41,172 bases of DNA from Methylobacterium sp. Leaf118 (lineage in GTDB: Bacteria > Pseudomonadota > Alphaproteobacteria > Rhizobiales > Beijerinckiaceae), in contig NZ_CAKLBV010000044.1 of assembly GCF_920984675.1 (NCBI RefSeq), forward strand, positions 1 to 41,172, written 5' to 3'. The notes under the pieces are model-generated. The model was not told the origin of the DNA and searched no databases. It was given only the letters and a program-made list of their open reading frames with translations. Both the position numbers and the translations under genes were made by a program. Of the stretch, positions 8,239 to 16,554 are shown in pieces (the first letter of the stretch is position 1; every line of letters starts with the position of its first letter).

Positions 8239-10680
8239 ATGCCGCGTATCGAAGCCTCCGCCGTCGAAACCCTCACCGAGGACGCCGCCCGGGCGCGCCA
8301 CGCCGCGCTCTCGGACGCGATCGCGGAGGCCGACCGCCTCTATCACGGCGAGGACGCCCCCGAGATCACGGACGCGGAATACGACGCCCTGCGCCGCGAA
8401 TTGGAGGCGATCGAGGCGCGTTTCCCGGCGCTTGCCGGCACCGGCACGGCCAGCGCCGCGGTCGGCGCGAAACCCTCGAGCCGCTTCGAGAAGGTCCGCC
8501 ACGCGGTGCCGATGCTCTCCCTCGGCAACGCCTTCGCCGATGAGGAGGTGGAGGAGTTCGTCGCCCGCGTGCGCCGCTTTCTCAACCTCGGCGCCGACGA
8601 GGCGCTCGCCTTCACCGCCGAGCCGAAGATCGACGGGCTGTCTCTGTCCCTGCGCTACGAGGCGGGGAGGCTCGTCACCGCCGCGACCCGGGGGGACGGC
8701 GAGGTCGGCGAGAAGGTCACCGCCAACGCCCTCACGGTGAAGGACATTCCCGAAACCCTGTCGGGCAGCGGCGGGCCGGCGGTGCTGGAGGTGCGCGGCG
8801 AGGTCTACCTGTCGCACGCCGATTTTGCCGCCATCAACGCCCGCCAGGAGGCCGAGGGTCTGCCGACCTTCGCCAATCCCCGCAACGCGGCGGCCGGGTC
8901 CCTGCGCCAGAAGGATGCGGCGATCACCGCCGCGCGGCCGCTGCGGTTCTTCGCCTATGCCTGGGGCGAGGTGTCGGAGCCCTTCGCCGACACCCAATCG
9001 GCGGTGCTGGAACGCTTTTCGGCCTGGGGCCTGCCGGTCAATCCGCGCACAAAGCGCTGCCGGGACGCGGCGGAGATGATCGCCCATTACCGGTCGATCG
9101 AGGCCGAGCGGGCCGATCTCGGCTACGACATCGACGGCGTCGTCTACAAGGTCGACGACCTCGCGCTCCAGCGCCGCCTCGGCTTCGTGAGCCGGGCCCC
9201 GCGCTGGGCACTGGCCCACAAATTCGCGGCGCAGGAGGCGATCACTGAGCTCCTCGCCATCGACATCAATGTCGGCCGCACCGGCTCGCTCAACCCGCTG
9301 GCCCGCCTCAAGCCCGTGACGGTCGGCGGCGTCGTCGTCTCGAACGCCACGCTCCACAACGAGGGTTACGTGCAGGGCGTCGGCGGCGACGGCGAGCCGA
9401 TCCGGGACGGCCGCGACATCCGCGTCGGCGACACGGTGATCGTGGTGCGGGCGGGCGACGTGATCCCCAAGGTCTTAGACGTGGTGCTGGAGAAGCGCCC
9501 CGCCGACGCCGTCCCGTTCGTCTTTCCCGATACCTGCCCGGCCTGCGGAAGCAAGGCGGTGCGCGAGCTCAACCCGCGTACGAAGAAACTCGACGCGGTG
9601 CGGCGCTGCACCGGCGGGCTGATCTGCCCGGCGCAGGGGCTCGAACGGCTGAAGCACTTCGTCTCGCGCAACGGCTTCGACCTCGAAGGGTTCGGCCAGA
9701 CCTATGTCGAGGTGCTGTTCGAGGCGGGCCTCGTGCGTCAGCCCGCCGACCTGTTCCGGCTAGACTTCGCGCCCCTGAAGGCGGCCATCGTCGCCCGGCG
9801 GGAAGCGCTCTCGGCCCAGCGCCGCACGGACGCGGAGGCGACGCCGAAGAAGGCGGCCAAGAAGAAGGGCGAGGACGAGGACAAGGCGATCCACAACCTG
9901 CTCGCCTCCCTCGATGCTCGAAGGAAGATCGCCCTCAACCGCTTCCTGTTCGCCCTCGGCATCCCCCATATCGGGGAGACGACCGCCAAGGCGCTGGCCA
10001 AGCGCTTTTCCGACATGCAGGCCGTGATCACGGCCCTCGACGCGGCGGCGCAGGCGCAGGCCGGGCGCGATTGGCTGGAGCTCTCCGGCCTGCCGCGCAT
10101 CGGACCTGGCACCCGCGACAAGCTGTTCGAGACCCTCGACCCCACACCCGGCGAGCAGATCGAGGGGTTGAGCCTCGGCGCCCGGCTGCGGGGGCGCCTC
10201 ACCCCCTCGCAGCGGGAGGCGGTGCTCGCCCATTACGGCAGCGAGGCGGAGGCGGAGGCCGCGCTCGAGCGGGCGGCGGGCCAGCGGCCCGGCGACGCCT
10301 ACCGGGTCTTCGCCGATGACGGCGAGATCGGCCCCGTGGCGACGGATTCGCTGATCCAGTTCCTCTCCGAGGCGCATAACCGGGACGCGGTGCTCGCGCT
10401 CCTCGACGCGGTCGAGACGACGCCGCTCGAGGCCGCGGCCAATGCGGCGGCCTTTGCGGGCAAGACCGTCGTCTTCACCGGCACCCTCGAGAAGATGACA
10501 AGGAGCGAGGCCAAGGCCACCGCCGAGCGCCTCGGCGCCAAGGTCTCGGGCTCGGTCTCGGCCAAGACCGATCTCGTGGTCGCCGGTCCCGGGGCGGGGT
10601 CGAAGCTCAAGGATGCCGAGAAGCACGGGGTGACGGTCGTCTCGGAGGACGATTGGCTGGCGATGCTCCGAGACGCTTGA
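8239..10680 (+). CDS. ligA: NAD-dependent DNA ligase
   Basis: An 813-residue ligase that seals nicks during replication and repair using NAD+. The order of domains is complete: N-terminal Ia domain for NMN binding (HxxYHGEDAPEITDAEYDAL region), nucleotidyltransferase with the adenylated Lys130 in EPKIDG, OB-fold (NVGRTGSLNPLARLKPV), four-cysteine zinc finger (C433, C436, C457, C463), helix-hairpin-helix region (FALGIPHIGETTAKAL and GLPRIGPGT), and a C-terminal BRCT domain (from about 735; GKTVVFTGTLEKMTRSEA). It is longer than the usual 670 residues. One visible cause is a Lys-rich insert near 535-550 (TPKKAAKKKGEDEDK) between zinc finger and HhH. The ATG at 8239 puts the Ia domain at the normal distance. 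The stop codon lies within the likely rnpB promoter. Confidence 0.97.
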   Translation: MPRIEASAVETLTEDAARARHAALSDAIAEADRLYHGEDAPEITDAEYDALRRELEAIEARFPALAGTGTASAAVGAKPSSRFEKVRHAVPMLSLGNAFADEEVEEFVARVRRFLNLGADEALAFTAEPKIDGLSLSLRYEAGRLVTAATRGDGEVGEKVTANALTVKDIPETLSGSGGPAVLEVRGEVYLSHADFAAINARQEAEGLPTFANPRNAAAGSLRQKDAAITAARPLRFFAYAWGEVSEPFADTQSAVLERFSAWGLPVNPRTKRCRDAAEMIAHYRSIEAERADLGYDIDGVVYKVDDLALQRRLGFVSRAPRWALAHKFAAQEAITELLAIDINVGRTGSLNPLARLKPVTVGGVVVSNATLHNEGYVQGVGGDGEPIRDGRDIRVGDTVIVVRAGDVIPKVLDVVLEKRPADAVPFVFPDTCPACGSKAVRELNPRTKKLDAVRRCTGGLICPAQGLERLKHFVSRNGFDLEGFGQTYVEVLFEAGLVRQPADLFRLDFAPLKAAIVARREALSAQRRTDAEATPKKAAKKKGEDEDKAIHNLLASLDARRKIALNRFLFALGIPHIGETTAKALAKRFSDMQAVITALDAAAQAQAGRDWLELSGLPRIGPGTRDKLFETLDPTPGEQIEGLSLGARLRGRLTPSQREAVLAHYGSEAEAEAALERAAGQRPGDAYRVFADDGEIGPVATDSLIQFLSEAHNRDAVLALLDAVETTPLEAAANAAAFAGKTVVFTGTLEKMTRSEAKATAERLGAKVSGSVSAKTDLVVAGPGAGSKLKDAEKHGVTVVSEDDWLAMLRDA

Positions 10681-10705
10681 CCCCGGCTCGCGCCCGTCGC
10701 AATCC
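10677..10705 (+). promoter_or_regulatory. Probable rnpB promoter overlapping the ligA stop codon
   Basis: TTGACC (10677-10682) and CAATCC (10700-10705) are separated by 17 nt, and the RNase P RNA helix P1 begins 6 nt after the second element, as expected for a sigma-70 promoter. The TGA of the -35 hexamer is the ligA stop codon. The -10 is a weak match, so this is an inference from position. Confidence 0.5.
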
Positions 10706-10711
10706 GGCGCC

Positions 10712-11125
<414 letters not shown>

Positions 11126-11546
11126 ACCCCATTCCGGTTGCGCCCCAACGCGAGCACGCGGGGCTGCCCCGCCTGTCGCGCGCCGCGACGCTCTGCGCCG
11201 GTGCGGCGCGAGGCGGTTTTCTCGTCACCATTGACGCTCGATTAACCTTGCTGGGCTCTGATCCGGGTCTGCCTGCATGGTCAAGCTCGTTGACGCGTTT
11301 CGAGGGCCCATGTTACCCCGCGCCATCCCGTTGACGCCCGATACCGGATCGGCCGAAGCTCGTTCAGGTTGCCTGACGAGGGTTCGTGCGCGTGTCCCGG
11401 GCCGACGGATTGGCGACGCCACCATCGTCCGGGCCGCTTCGGCGTGGTCCGTCCACGCAGCAGGCCATCATGCATCGTTCCGCGCCGGAGATCGTCCGCG
11501 CCCGTCCCGGATTCCGGGTCTCCCGCCGTTTTCCGGAGGCGCGTCG
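11126..11546. other. 421-nt region between rnpB and rsmH
   Basis: No gene was found, and in particular no mraZ. The region holds a possible rnpB terminator (11179-11220) and three TTGACG hexamers on the plus strand, at 11231, 11290 and 11331. Any of these could be the -35 element of a promoter for the cell-wall cluster, but none has a convincing -10 at 16-18 nt. The best is the one at 11290, with TTACCC 17 nt on. A GATTAACC sequence is present near 11240. The last 15 nt carry the rsmH ribosome site. Confidence 0.5.
11179..11220 (+). terminator. Candidate rnpB terminator
   Basis: An 8-bp GC stem (11179-11186 with 11203-11210) and a 16-nt loop is followed at 11217-11220 by four T. A smaller 6-bp hairpin (GCGGGG/CCCCGC, 11158-11172) lies just before it. 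Either could end the RNase P transcript. The loop is long and the T-run short, so confidence is low. Confidence 0.35.
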
Positions 11547-12584
11547 ATGACCCGCTCGCCGCGCAGGGCCGCCCCTGATCAGGGCCGCCACGTTCCGGTG
11601 CTTCTGCCCGAGGTTCTGGCCGCCCTCGGCCTGGACCGCGACGGGCTCGCGGTCGACGGCACCTTCGGCGCCGGTGGCTACACCCGCGGGCTCCTCCAGG
11701 CAGGGCCGGGTGTGCAGGTGATCGCGATCGACCGCGATCCGACGGCAATCGCCGCGGGCCAGGATCTCGTGCGGACGGCCGAGGGCCGTCTGCGCCTCGT
11801 CCAGGGCTGCTTCGGTGCGCTCGATACCCTCCTGGCGGAGGCGGGCGAGGCCGGCGCCGACTGGATCGTCCTCGATATCGGCGTGTCCTCGATGCAGCTC
11901 GACCAAGCGCAGCGCGGCTTCTCGTTCCGCCAGGACGGTCCCCTCGACATGCGCATGGGCGGCGACGGACCCTCGGCCGCCGACCTCGTCAACGGATCCG
12001 AGGAGGCGGTGCTCGCCGACATCCTCTACCATTTCGGCGAGGAGCGCCGCTCGCGGGCGGTGGCCCGGGCCATCGTCGAGGCGCGCCGCCGCGCCCCGAT
12101 CGAGACGACCGCGCAGCTCGCCGAACTCGTGGCCGGCGTGGTGCGGGCCGAGCCCGGCAGCCCGATCCATCCCGCGACCCGCAGCTTCCAGGGTCTGCGC
12201 ATCGCCGTGAACGACGAACTGGGCGAGCTGGTGCGCGGCCTGCACGCCGCCGAGCGGGCGCTCCGGCCCGGCGGACGGCTCGCTGTGGTGACGTTCCATT
12301 CCCTTGAGGACCGTATCGTGAAGCAGTTCTTCGCCGCGCGCAGCGGACGCGCGGCGCAGTCCTCCCGCCATCTTCCGGGGACCGAGGCGCCCCCGCCGCG
12401 GAGCTTCCGGCTCGTTACCAAGGGCCCGGTTCTGCCCTCCGAGGGCGAGACCGACATCAATCCCCGCGCGCGTTCGGCCAAGCTGCGCGCCGCCGAGCGG
12501 ACCGAGGCGCCGCCACCGCCGACGCTCTCGGCCATCGAGGCGCTGGCCAGCCTGCCCGCGGATACCAGGAGGGCACGGCGGTGA
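11547..12584 (+). CDS. rsmH: 16S rRNA (cytosine(1402)-N(4))-methyltransferase
   Basis: A 345-residue SAM-dependent enzyme (formerly MraW) that methylates N4 of C1402 in the ribosomal P site. Visible motifs are the opening HVPVLLPEVL, the SAM-binding VDGTFGAGGYT (36-46), AIDRDPTA, the conserved LDIGVSSMQLDQAQRGFSF and GPLDMRM, and near the end VTFHSLEDRIVKQFF. It begins the cell-wall cluster. The start is fixed by GGAGG about 10 nt before the ATG. Its stop codon overlaps the GTG of ftsL by 4 nt, so translation of the two is likely coupled. The C-terminal 70 residues are Pro/Arg-rich and not well conserved in the family. Confidence 0.97.
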   Translation: MTRSPRRAAPDQGRHVPVLLPEVLAALGLDRDGLAVDGTFGAGGYTRGLLQAGPGVQVIAIDRDPTAIAAGQDLVRTAEGRLRLVQGCFGALDTLLAEAGEAGADWIVLDIGVSSMQLDQAQRGFSFRQDGPLDMRMGGDGPSAADLVNGSEEAVLADILYHFGEERRSRAVARAIVEARRRAPIETTAQLAELVAGVVRAEPGSPIHPATRSFQGLRIAVNDELGELVRGLHAAERALRPGGRLAVVTFHSLEDRIVKQFFAARSGRAAQSSRHLPGTEAPPPRSFRLVTKGPVLPSEGETDINPRARSAKLRAAERTEAPPPPTLSAIEALASLPADTRRARR

Positions 12585-13012
12585 TCCGGCTGCTCAACGT
12601 GCTCGCCATCGCCGGCCTGATCGGCTCGGCGATCTACGCCTACTCGATCAAGTACGACACGCTCTATCAGGCCGGGCAGGTGTCCAAGCTCAAGAGCGGG
12701 CTGCACAAGGAGCGCCAGGCCATCGCCGTGTTGCGGGCCGAGTGGCAGCTCCTGACCCGGCCCGATCGCCTGCAGGCAGCGGTGGCGCGCCACCTCGCCC
12801 TGGAGGCCGTCGGCGACGAGCACCTCGCCCGGCTCTCCGACCTGCCGGCCCGGCCCGAGCGCGGCGACGAGATCGGCCGCCTGCTCGCCTCGACGGCGAC
12901 GCCGACCGCCACGCCGAAGGACAAGCCGCTCGCCGCCCGCGACGAGCCGCGCACCACCGGCTCCGTCAGCACCCGCACCGTCTCCACCCGTCCCCCGGCG
13001 GCTTCGAGGTAG
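12581..13012 (+). CDS. ftsL: Cell division protein FtsL
   Basis: A 143-residue bitopic membrane protein. A short N-terminus is followed by one hydrophobic helix (LLNVLAIAGLIGSAIYAYSI, from residue 4) and a periplasmic coiled-coil segment (QVSKLKSGLHKERQAIAVLR and onward). The tail is rich in Pro, Thr and Ser. It fits FtsL, which assembles with FtsB (encoded here at 29453-29764) and FtsQ and activates FtsW/FtsI at the septum. Sequence conservation of FtsL is poor, so the call rests on size, topology and its place between rsmH and ftsI. It starts with GTG in a GTGA overlap with the rsmH stop. Confidence 0.9.
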   Translation: MIRLLNVLAIAGLIGSAIYAYSIKYDTLYQAGQVSKLKSGLHKERQAIAVLRAEWQLLTRPDRLQAAVARHLALEAVGDEHLARLSDLPARPERGDEIGRLLASTATPTATPKDKPLAARDEPRTTGSVSTRTVSTRPPAASR

Positions 13013-13019
13013 CGTTCCC

Positions 13020-14879
13020 GTGTCCCACGATCCGTCACAAGAGCCGTCCACCGCGCAGGAAAGCCCCGACGGGGCGCCCCTGGAAGCGGCCGTGCCGCCG
13101 GCAGAGGCCGGGCCGGGCCGCGTGGTCAAGAGCGAGCCACCGCCGACCGCGATCGTCCGTCTCTACCGGACGATGTTCCGCCTCGCCATCGAGCGCTCGC
13201 ACGCCCGGGTCGCCCTGGTCGGGCTCGCCTTCGCGGCCGTGTTCTCGGCCATCGCCATGCGGCTGATCGTGATGGCGGCCACGCCCGGCACCAACAGCGA
13301 TGACCATCGCGCGGCGGCCGCCGCCACGACGGCGATCCGCCCCGACATCGTCGACCGCAATGGCGAGATCCTAGCCACCGACATCCGCACCGTCTCGGCT
13401 TTCGCCGAGCCGACCCGGATGGCCCGCACCTTCGACCGGGACGAGGCGGTGGAGCTTCTCACCGCCGTCCTGCCCGAGCTGAATGCGGCGGAGCTGCGCG
13501 CCAAGCTGGCCTCGAAGAAGGGCTTCGTCTGGATCAAGCGCGAGATCACGCCAAAGCAGCAGCTCGAGATCCACCGCCTGGGTATTCCCGGCGTCGGCTT
13601 CCTGCCGGATCACAAGCGCGTCTACCCGAACGGCACGGCCGCCGCCCACATCCTCGGCGTGACCAACCTCGACAATGTCGGCATCGCCGGCATCGAGAAG
13701 TACATCGACACGCAGGGCAACCGGGCGCTCAACGAGTTCGGCCTGGTCGCCAAGCAGACCGATCTCAAACCGGTCCAGCTCTCCATCGATCTGAGGGCGC
13801 AGTTCGCCGTGCGCGACGAACTCGTCCGGGGCGTGGAACACTTCAAGGCCAAGGCCGGCGCCTCCATGATCATGGATGTGAACACCGGCGAGATCGTCGC
13901 GCTCGCCTCCTATCCGGATTTCGACCCGAACGATCCGAAGGACGCGCTCTCGGACGACCGCATCAACCGGATGAATGTCGGCGTCTACGAGATGGGCTCG
14001 ACCTTCAAGGCGATGACGCTCGCCATGGCGCTCGATTCCGGCAAGTACAACGTCAACTCGACCTTCGACACCCGCGGCGGCGTGCTCCACTGGGGCCGCC
14101 AGAAGATCCACGAATATCACGGCACCAACCGGGTCATCACCATGCCGGAGGTGTTCACCCACTCCTCCAATATCGGCTCGGCCAAGATGGCCCTCGGCGT
14201 CGGCGTGCCCGGCCACAAGGCCTTCCTGAAGAAGATGGGCCTGACCGACCGCCTGCGCACCGAGCTGCCCGAGAGCGCGAGCCCGATCGTCCCGTCCCGC
14301 TGGACCGAGATCAACACGATCACCATCGCCTTCGGCCACGGCCTCGCGGTGGCGCCGCTTCAGGCCGCGGCGGCGGTGGCGGCCATCGTCAACGGCGGCG
14401 AGCTGATGACGCCGACCTTCCTCAAGACCACCGAGGAGGAGGCCCACGCCAAGTCGGTCCGGGTCATCAAGCCGGAGACCAGCGAGGCGATGCGCTTCAT
14501 CATGCGCCTGAACGCCGTCGAAGGCTCGGCCAAGAAGGCGGCGGTCCCCTACTACTATGTCGGCGGCAAGACCGGCACCGCCGAGAAGGTGATCAACGGC
14601 CGCTACGTCAAGAACCGTCTCTTCACGACGTTCACGGCCGCCGCGCCGATGGACAAGCCGAAATACCTCTTCGTCACCATCATGGACGAGCCGCAGGGCC
14701 TGCCGGAATCCGGCGGCTATGCCACCGCCGCCTGGAATTCCGGCGTGGTGACGGGCCGGATCATCGAGCGCGTCTCCCCGATCGTCGGCCTGCCGCCGAA
14801 ATTCGAGGCCCCGGCCAAGCCGTTCCCGCTCATGGTCAAGCTCGGCGCCTACCACGCGACCCAGACCGGCGGCCCGTGA
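13020..14879 (+). CDS. ftsI: Septal peptidoglycan transpeptidase FtsI (PBP3)
   Basis: A 619-residue class B penicillin-binding protein that cross-links septal peptidoglycan with FtsW. It has a Pro/Glu-rich cytoplasmic N-terminus of about 60 residues, one membrane helix (about 65-87), a dimerisation/pedestal region starting at RPDIVDRNGEILATDI, and the transpeptidase domain. The three catalytic motifs are intact: SxxK as STFK with Ser327, SxN as SSN (382-384) and KTG (517-519). No PASTA domains are seen. It starts with GTG 7 nt after ftsL; the alternative is a start further in, which would shorten the cytoplasmic tail. The 211 nt after its stop are non-coding before murE. Confidence 0.96.
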   Translation: MSHDPSQEPSTAQESPDGAPLEAAVPPAEAGPGRVVKSEPPPTAIVRLYRTMFRLAIERSHARVALVGLAFAAVFSAIAMRLIVMAATPGTNSDDHRAAAAATTAIRPDIVDRNGEILATDIRTVSAFAEPTRMARTFDRDEAVELLTAVLPELNAAELRAKLASKKGFVWIKREITPKQQLEIHRLGIPGVGFLPDHKRVYPNGTAAAHILGVTNLDNVGIAGIEKYIDTQGNRALNEFGLVAKQTDLKPVQLSIDLRAQFAVRDELVRGVEHFKAKAGASMIMDVNTGEIVALASYPDFDPNDPKDALSDDRINRMNVGVYEMGSTFKAMTLAMALDSGKYNVNSTFDTRGGVLHWGRQKIHEYHGTNRVITMPEVFTHSSNIGSAKMALGVGVPGHKAFLKKMGLTDRLRTELPESASPIVPSRWTEINTITIAFGHGLAVAPLQAAAAVAAIVNGGELMTPTFLKTTEEEAHAKSVRVIKPETSEAMRFIMRLNAVEGSAKKAAVPYYYVGGKTGTAEKVINGRYVKNRLFTTFTAAAPMDKPKYLFVTIMDEPQGLPESGGYATAAWNSGVVTGRIIERVSPIVGLPPKFEAPAKPFPLMVKLGAYHATQTGGP

Positions 14880-15090
14880 CGGGACGCCTTGCCTCGGCCC
14901 CCCATTTCCGGACACTCGGTTCGGATCCGTCGCCGCATCCAGCGGGCGCGGCCGAGCCGAGACCTGTGGGCGGCGCCTTCTTTCGAGACGCGGCGCCCTT
15001 GACGGGCTCTGACCGGGCGGCAAGGCGACGGACCTGAGTCGGAATGCGGGCACGGGTCGGAGCGGCCATGCCGATGCGGAGCCTCTGAGC

Positions 15091-16554
15091 ATGAACGCAC
15101 CCACCCTCGGCCAGCTCTTCCCCGAAGCCGAAGCCGATGTCGCGGGCCGCCCCGTCGCGGGTCTCACCGCCGACAGCCGGAGGGTCGCGCCGGGCGGCGT
15201 CTTCGTCGCCGTCCCCGGCACCAAGGCCGACGGTCGGCTGTTCGCCGCCGCCGCCGCCGCCGCCGGAGCGGTGGCCGTCGTCGGCGAGGGCGGGCGCCCG
15301 AACGCGCTTCCCGCGGGCACCGCCTGGATCGCCGTTCCCGACGCGCGCCGGGCGCTGGCCCTCGCCGCCGCCCGCCTGTCGGGCCGCCAGCCCGAAATCG
15401 TGCTGGCCGTCACCGGAACCAGCGGCAAGAGCTCGGTCGCCGATTTCGTCCGCCAGATCCTCGCCCGCCTGGGGCGGGATGCGGCCAGCCTCGGCACGGT
15501 CGGGATCGTCACCAACCGGGGCGCCGCCTACGGCTCGCTGACCACCCCCGACCCCGTGACCCTGCACGAGACCCTGGCGCGGCTCGCCGCCGACGGCGTC
15601 ACGGATCTCGCCATGGAGGCCTCGTCCCACGGCATCGAGCAGCGCCGCCTCGACGGCGTGGACCTCACCGCCGCCGCCTTCACCAATCTCGGGCGCGACC
15701 ATCTCGACTACCATCCGACGGTCGAGGACTATCTCGAGGCGAAGCTGCGCCTGTTCACGACTTTGCTGCCCAAGGGGCGGCCCGCGATCGTCAACGCCGA
15801 CGGCGCCTATGCCGAGCGCGTGGTCGGCGCCGCCGACGCCGCCGGCCACGCCATCCGCACCACCGGGCAGAACGGCGACTTCATCCGCCTGCTCGAGGCT
15901 CGCACCGAGGGGTTCTCCCAGGCCCTGACGCTGGCCCATGGCCGCGACACGCATGAGGTGCGGCTTCCCCTGGTCGGCGGCTTCCAGGTCGAGAACGCTC
16001 TGGTCGCCGCCGGCCTCGCCCTCTCGACGCCGACGGGCGAGGCCGACCCGGCCGGCGTCTTCGCCGCCCTCGAACACCTGACCGGCGTCCCCGGCCGGAT
16101 GGAGCGGATCGGTGAGGCCAACGAAGGGCTCTGCCTCGTCGACTACGCCCACAAGCCGGAGGCCCTGGAACACGTGCTGACCGCGTTGCGTCCCTTCGCG
16201 AGCGGCCGGCTCGTCGTCGTGTTCGGATGCGGCGGCGACCGGGACCGGGGCAAGCGCCCGATCATGGGCGCCATCGCGGCTCGTTTGGCCGACCGGGTCG
16301 TCGTCACCGACGACAATCCCCGCACGGAAGAAGCCGCGGCCATCCGCGCCGCGATCCGCGCCGCCGCGCCGGGGGCGGAGGAGATCGGCGACCGGGCCGA
16401 GGCCATCCACGACGCGGTGCGACATCTGAGGCCCGGCGACGTGCTGGTGGTGGCCGGCAAGGGCCATGAAACCGGCCAGATCGTGGGGACAAACGTGTTC
16501 CCGTTCTCGGATCACGAGACCCTGCGCGCCGCGATCGCCGAGGTGAACGGATGA
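15091..16554 (+). CDS. murE: UDP-MurNAc-L-Ala-D-Glu:meso-diaminopimelate ligase
   Basis: A 487-residue Mur ligase that adds the third residue of the stem peptide in the cytoplasm. The ATP loop is TGTSGKSS with Lys113; most MurE have TGTNGKT, so the Asn-to-Ser and Thr-to-Ser changes are unusual. Lys218 in YLEAKLRLF is the expected carbamylated lysine. The motif DNPR (408-411) selects meso-diaminopimelate rather than lysine, so this organism should have DAP-type peptidoglycan. The segment VDYAHKPEALE is also typical. Its last 4 nt overlap the murF start (ATGA), which points to translational coupling. The ATG at 15091 follows a GCGGAG sequence. Confidence 0.97.
   Translation: MNAPTLGQLFPEAEADVAGRPVAGLTADSRRVAPGGVFVAVPGTKADGRLFAAAAAAAGAVAVVGEGGRPNALPAGTAWIAVPDARRALALAAARLSGRQPEIVLAVTGTSGKSSVADFVRQILARLGRDAASLGTVGIVTNRGAAYGSLTTPDPVTLHETLARLAADGVTDLAMEASSHGIEQRRLDGVDLTAAAFTNLGRDHLDYHPTVEDYLEAKLRLFTTLLPKGRPAIVNADGAYAERVVGAADAAGHAIRTTGQNGDFIRLLEARTEGFSQALTLAHGRDTHEVRLPLVGGFQVENALVAAGLALSTPTGEADPAGVFAALEHLTGVPGRMERIGEANEGLCLVDYAHKPEALEHVLTALRPFASGRLVVVFGCGGDRDRGKRPIMGAIAARLADRVVVTDDNPRTEEAAAIRAAIRAAAPGAEEIGDRAEAIHDAVRHLRPGDVLVVAGKGHETGQIVGTNVFPFSDHETLRAAIAEVNG

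Noticed and set aside
14880..15090. A small gene or promoter in the ftsI-murE gap
   Set aside because: There is a palindromic GGCGCC pair and a TTGACG near 15000, but no -10 at the right distance and no frame with coding character.
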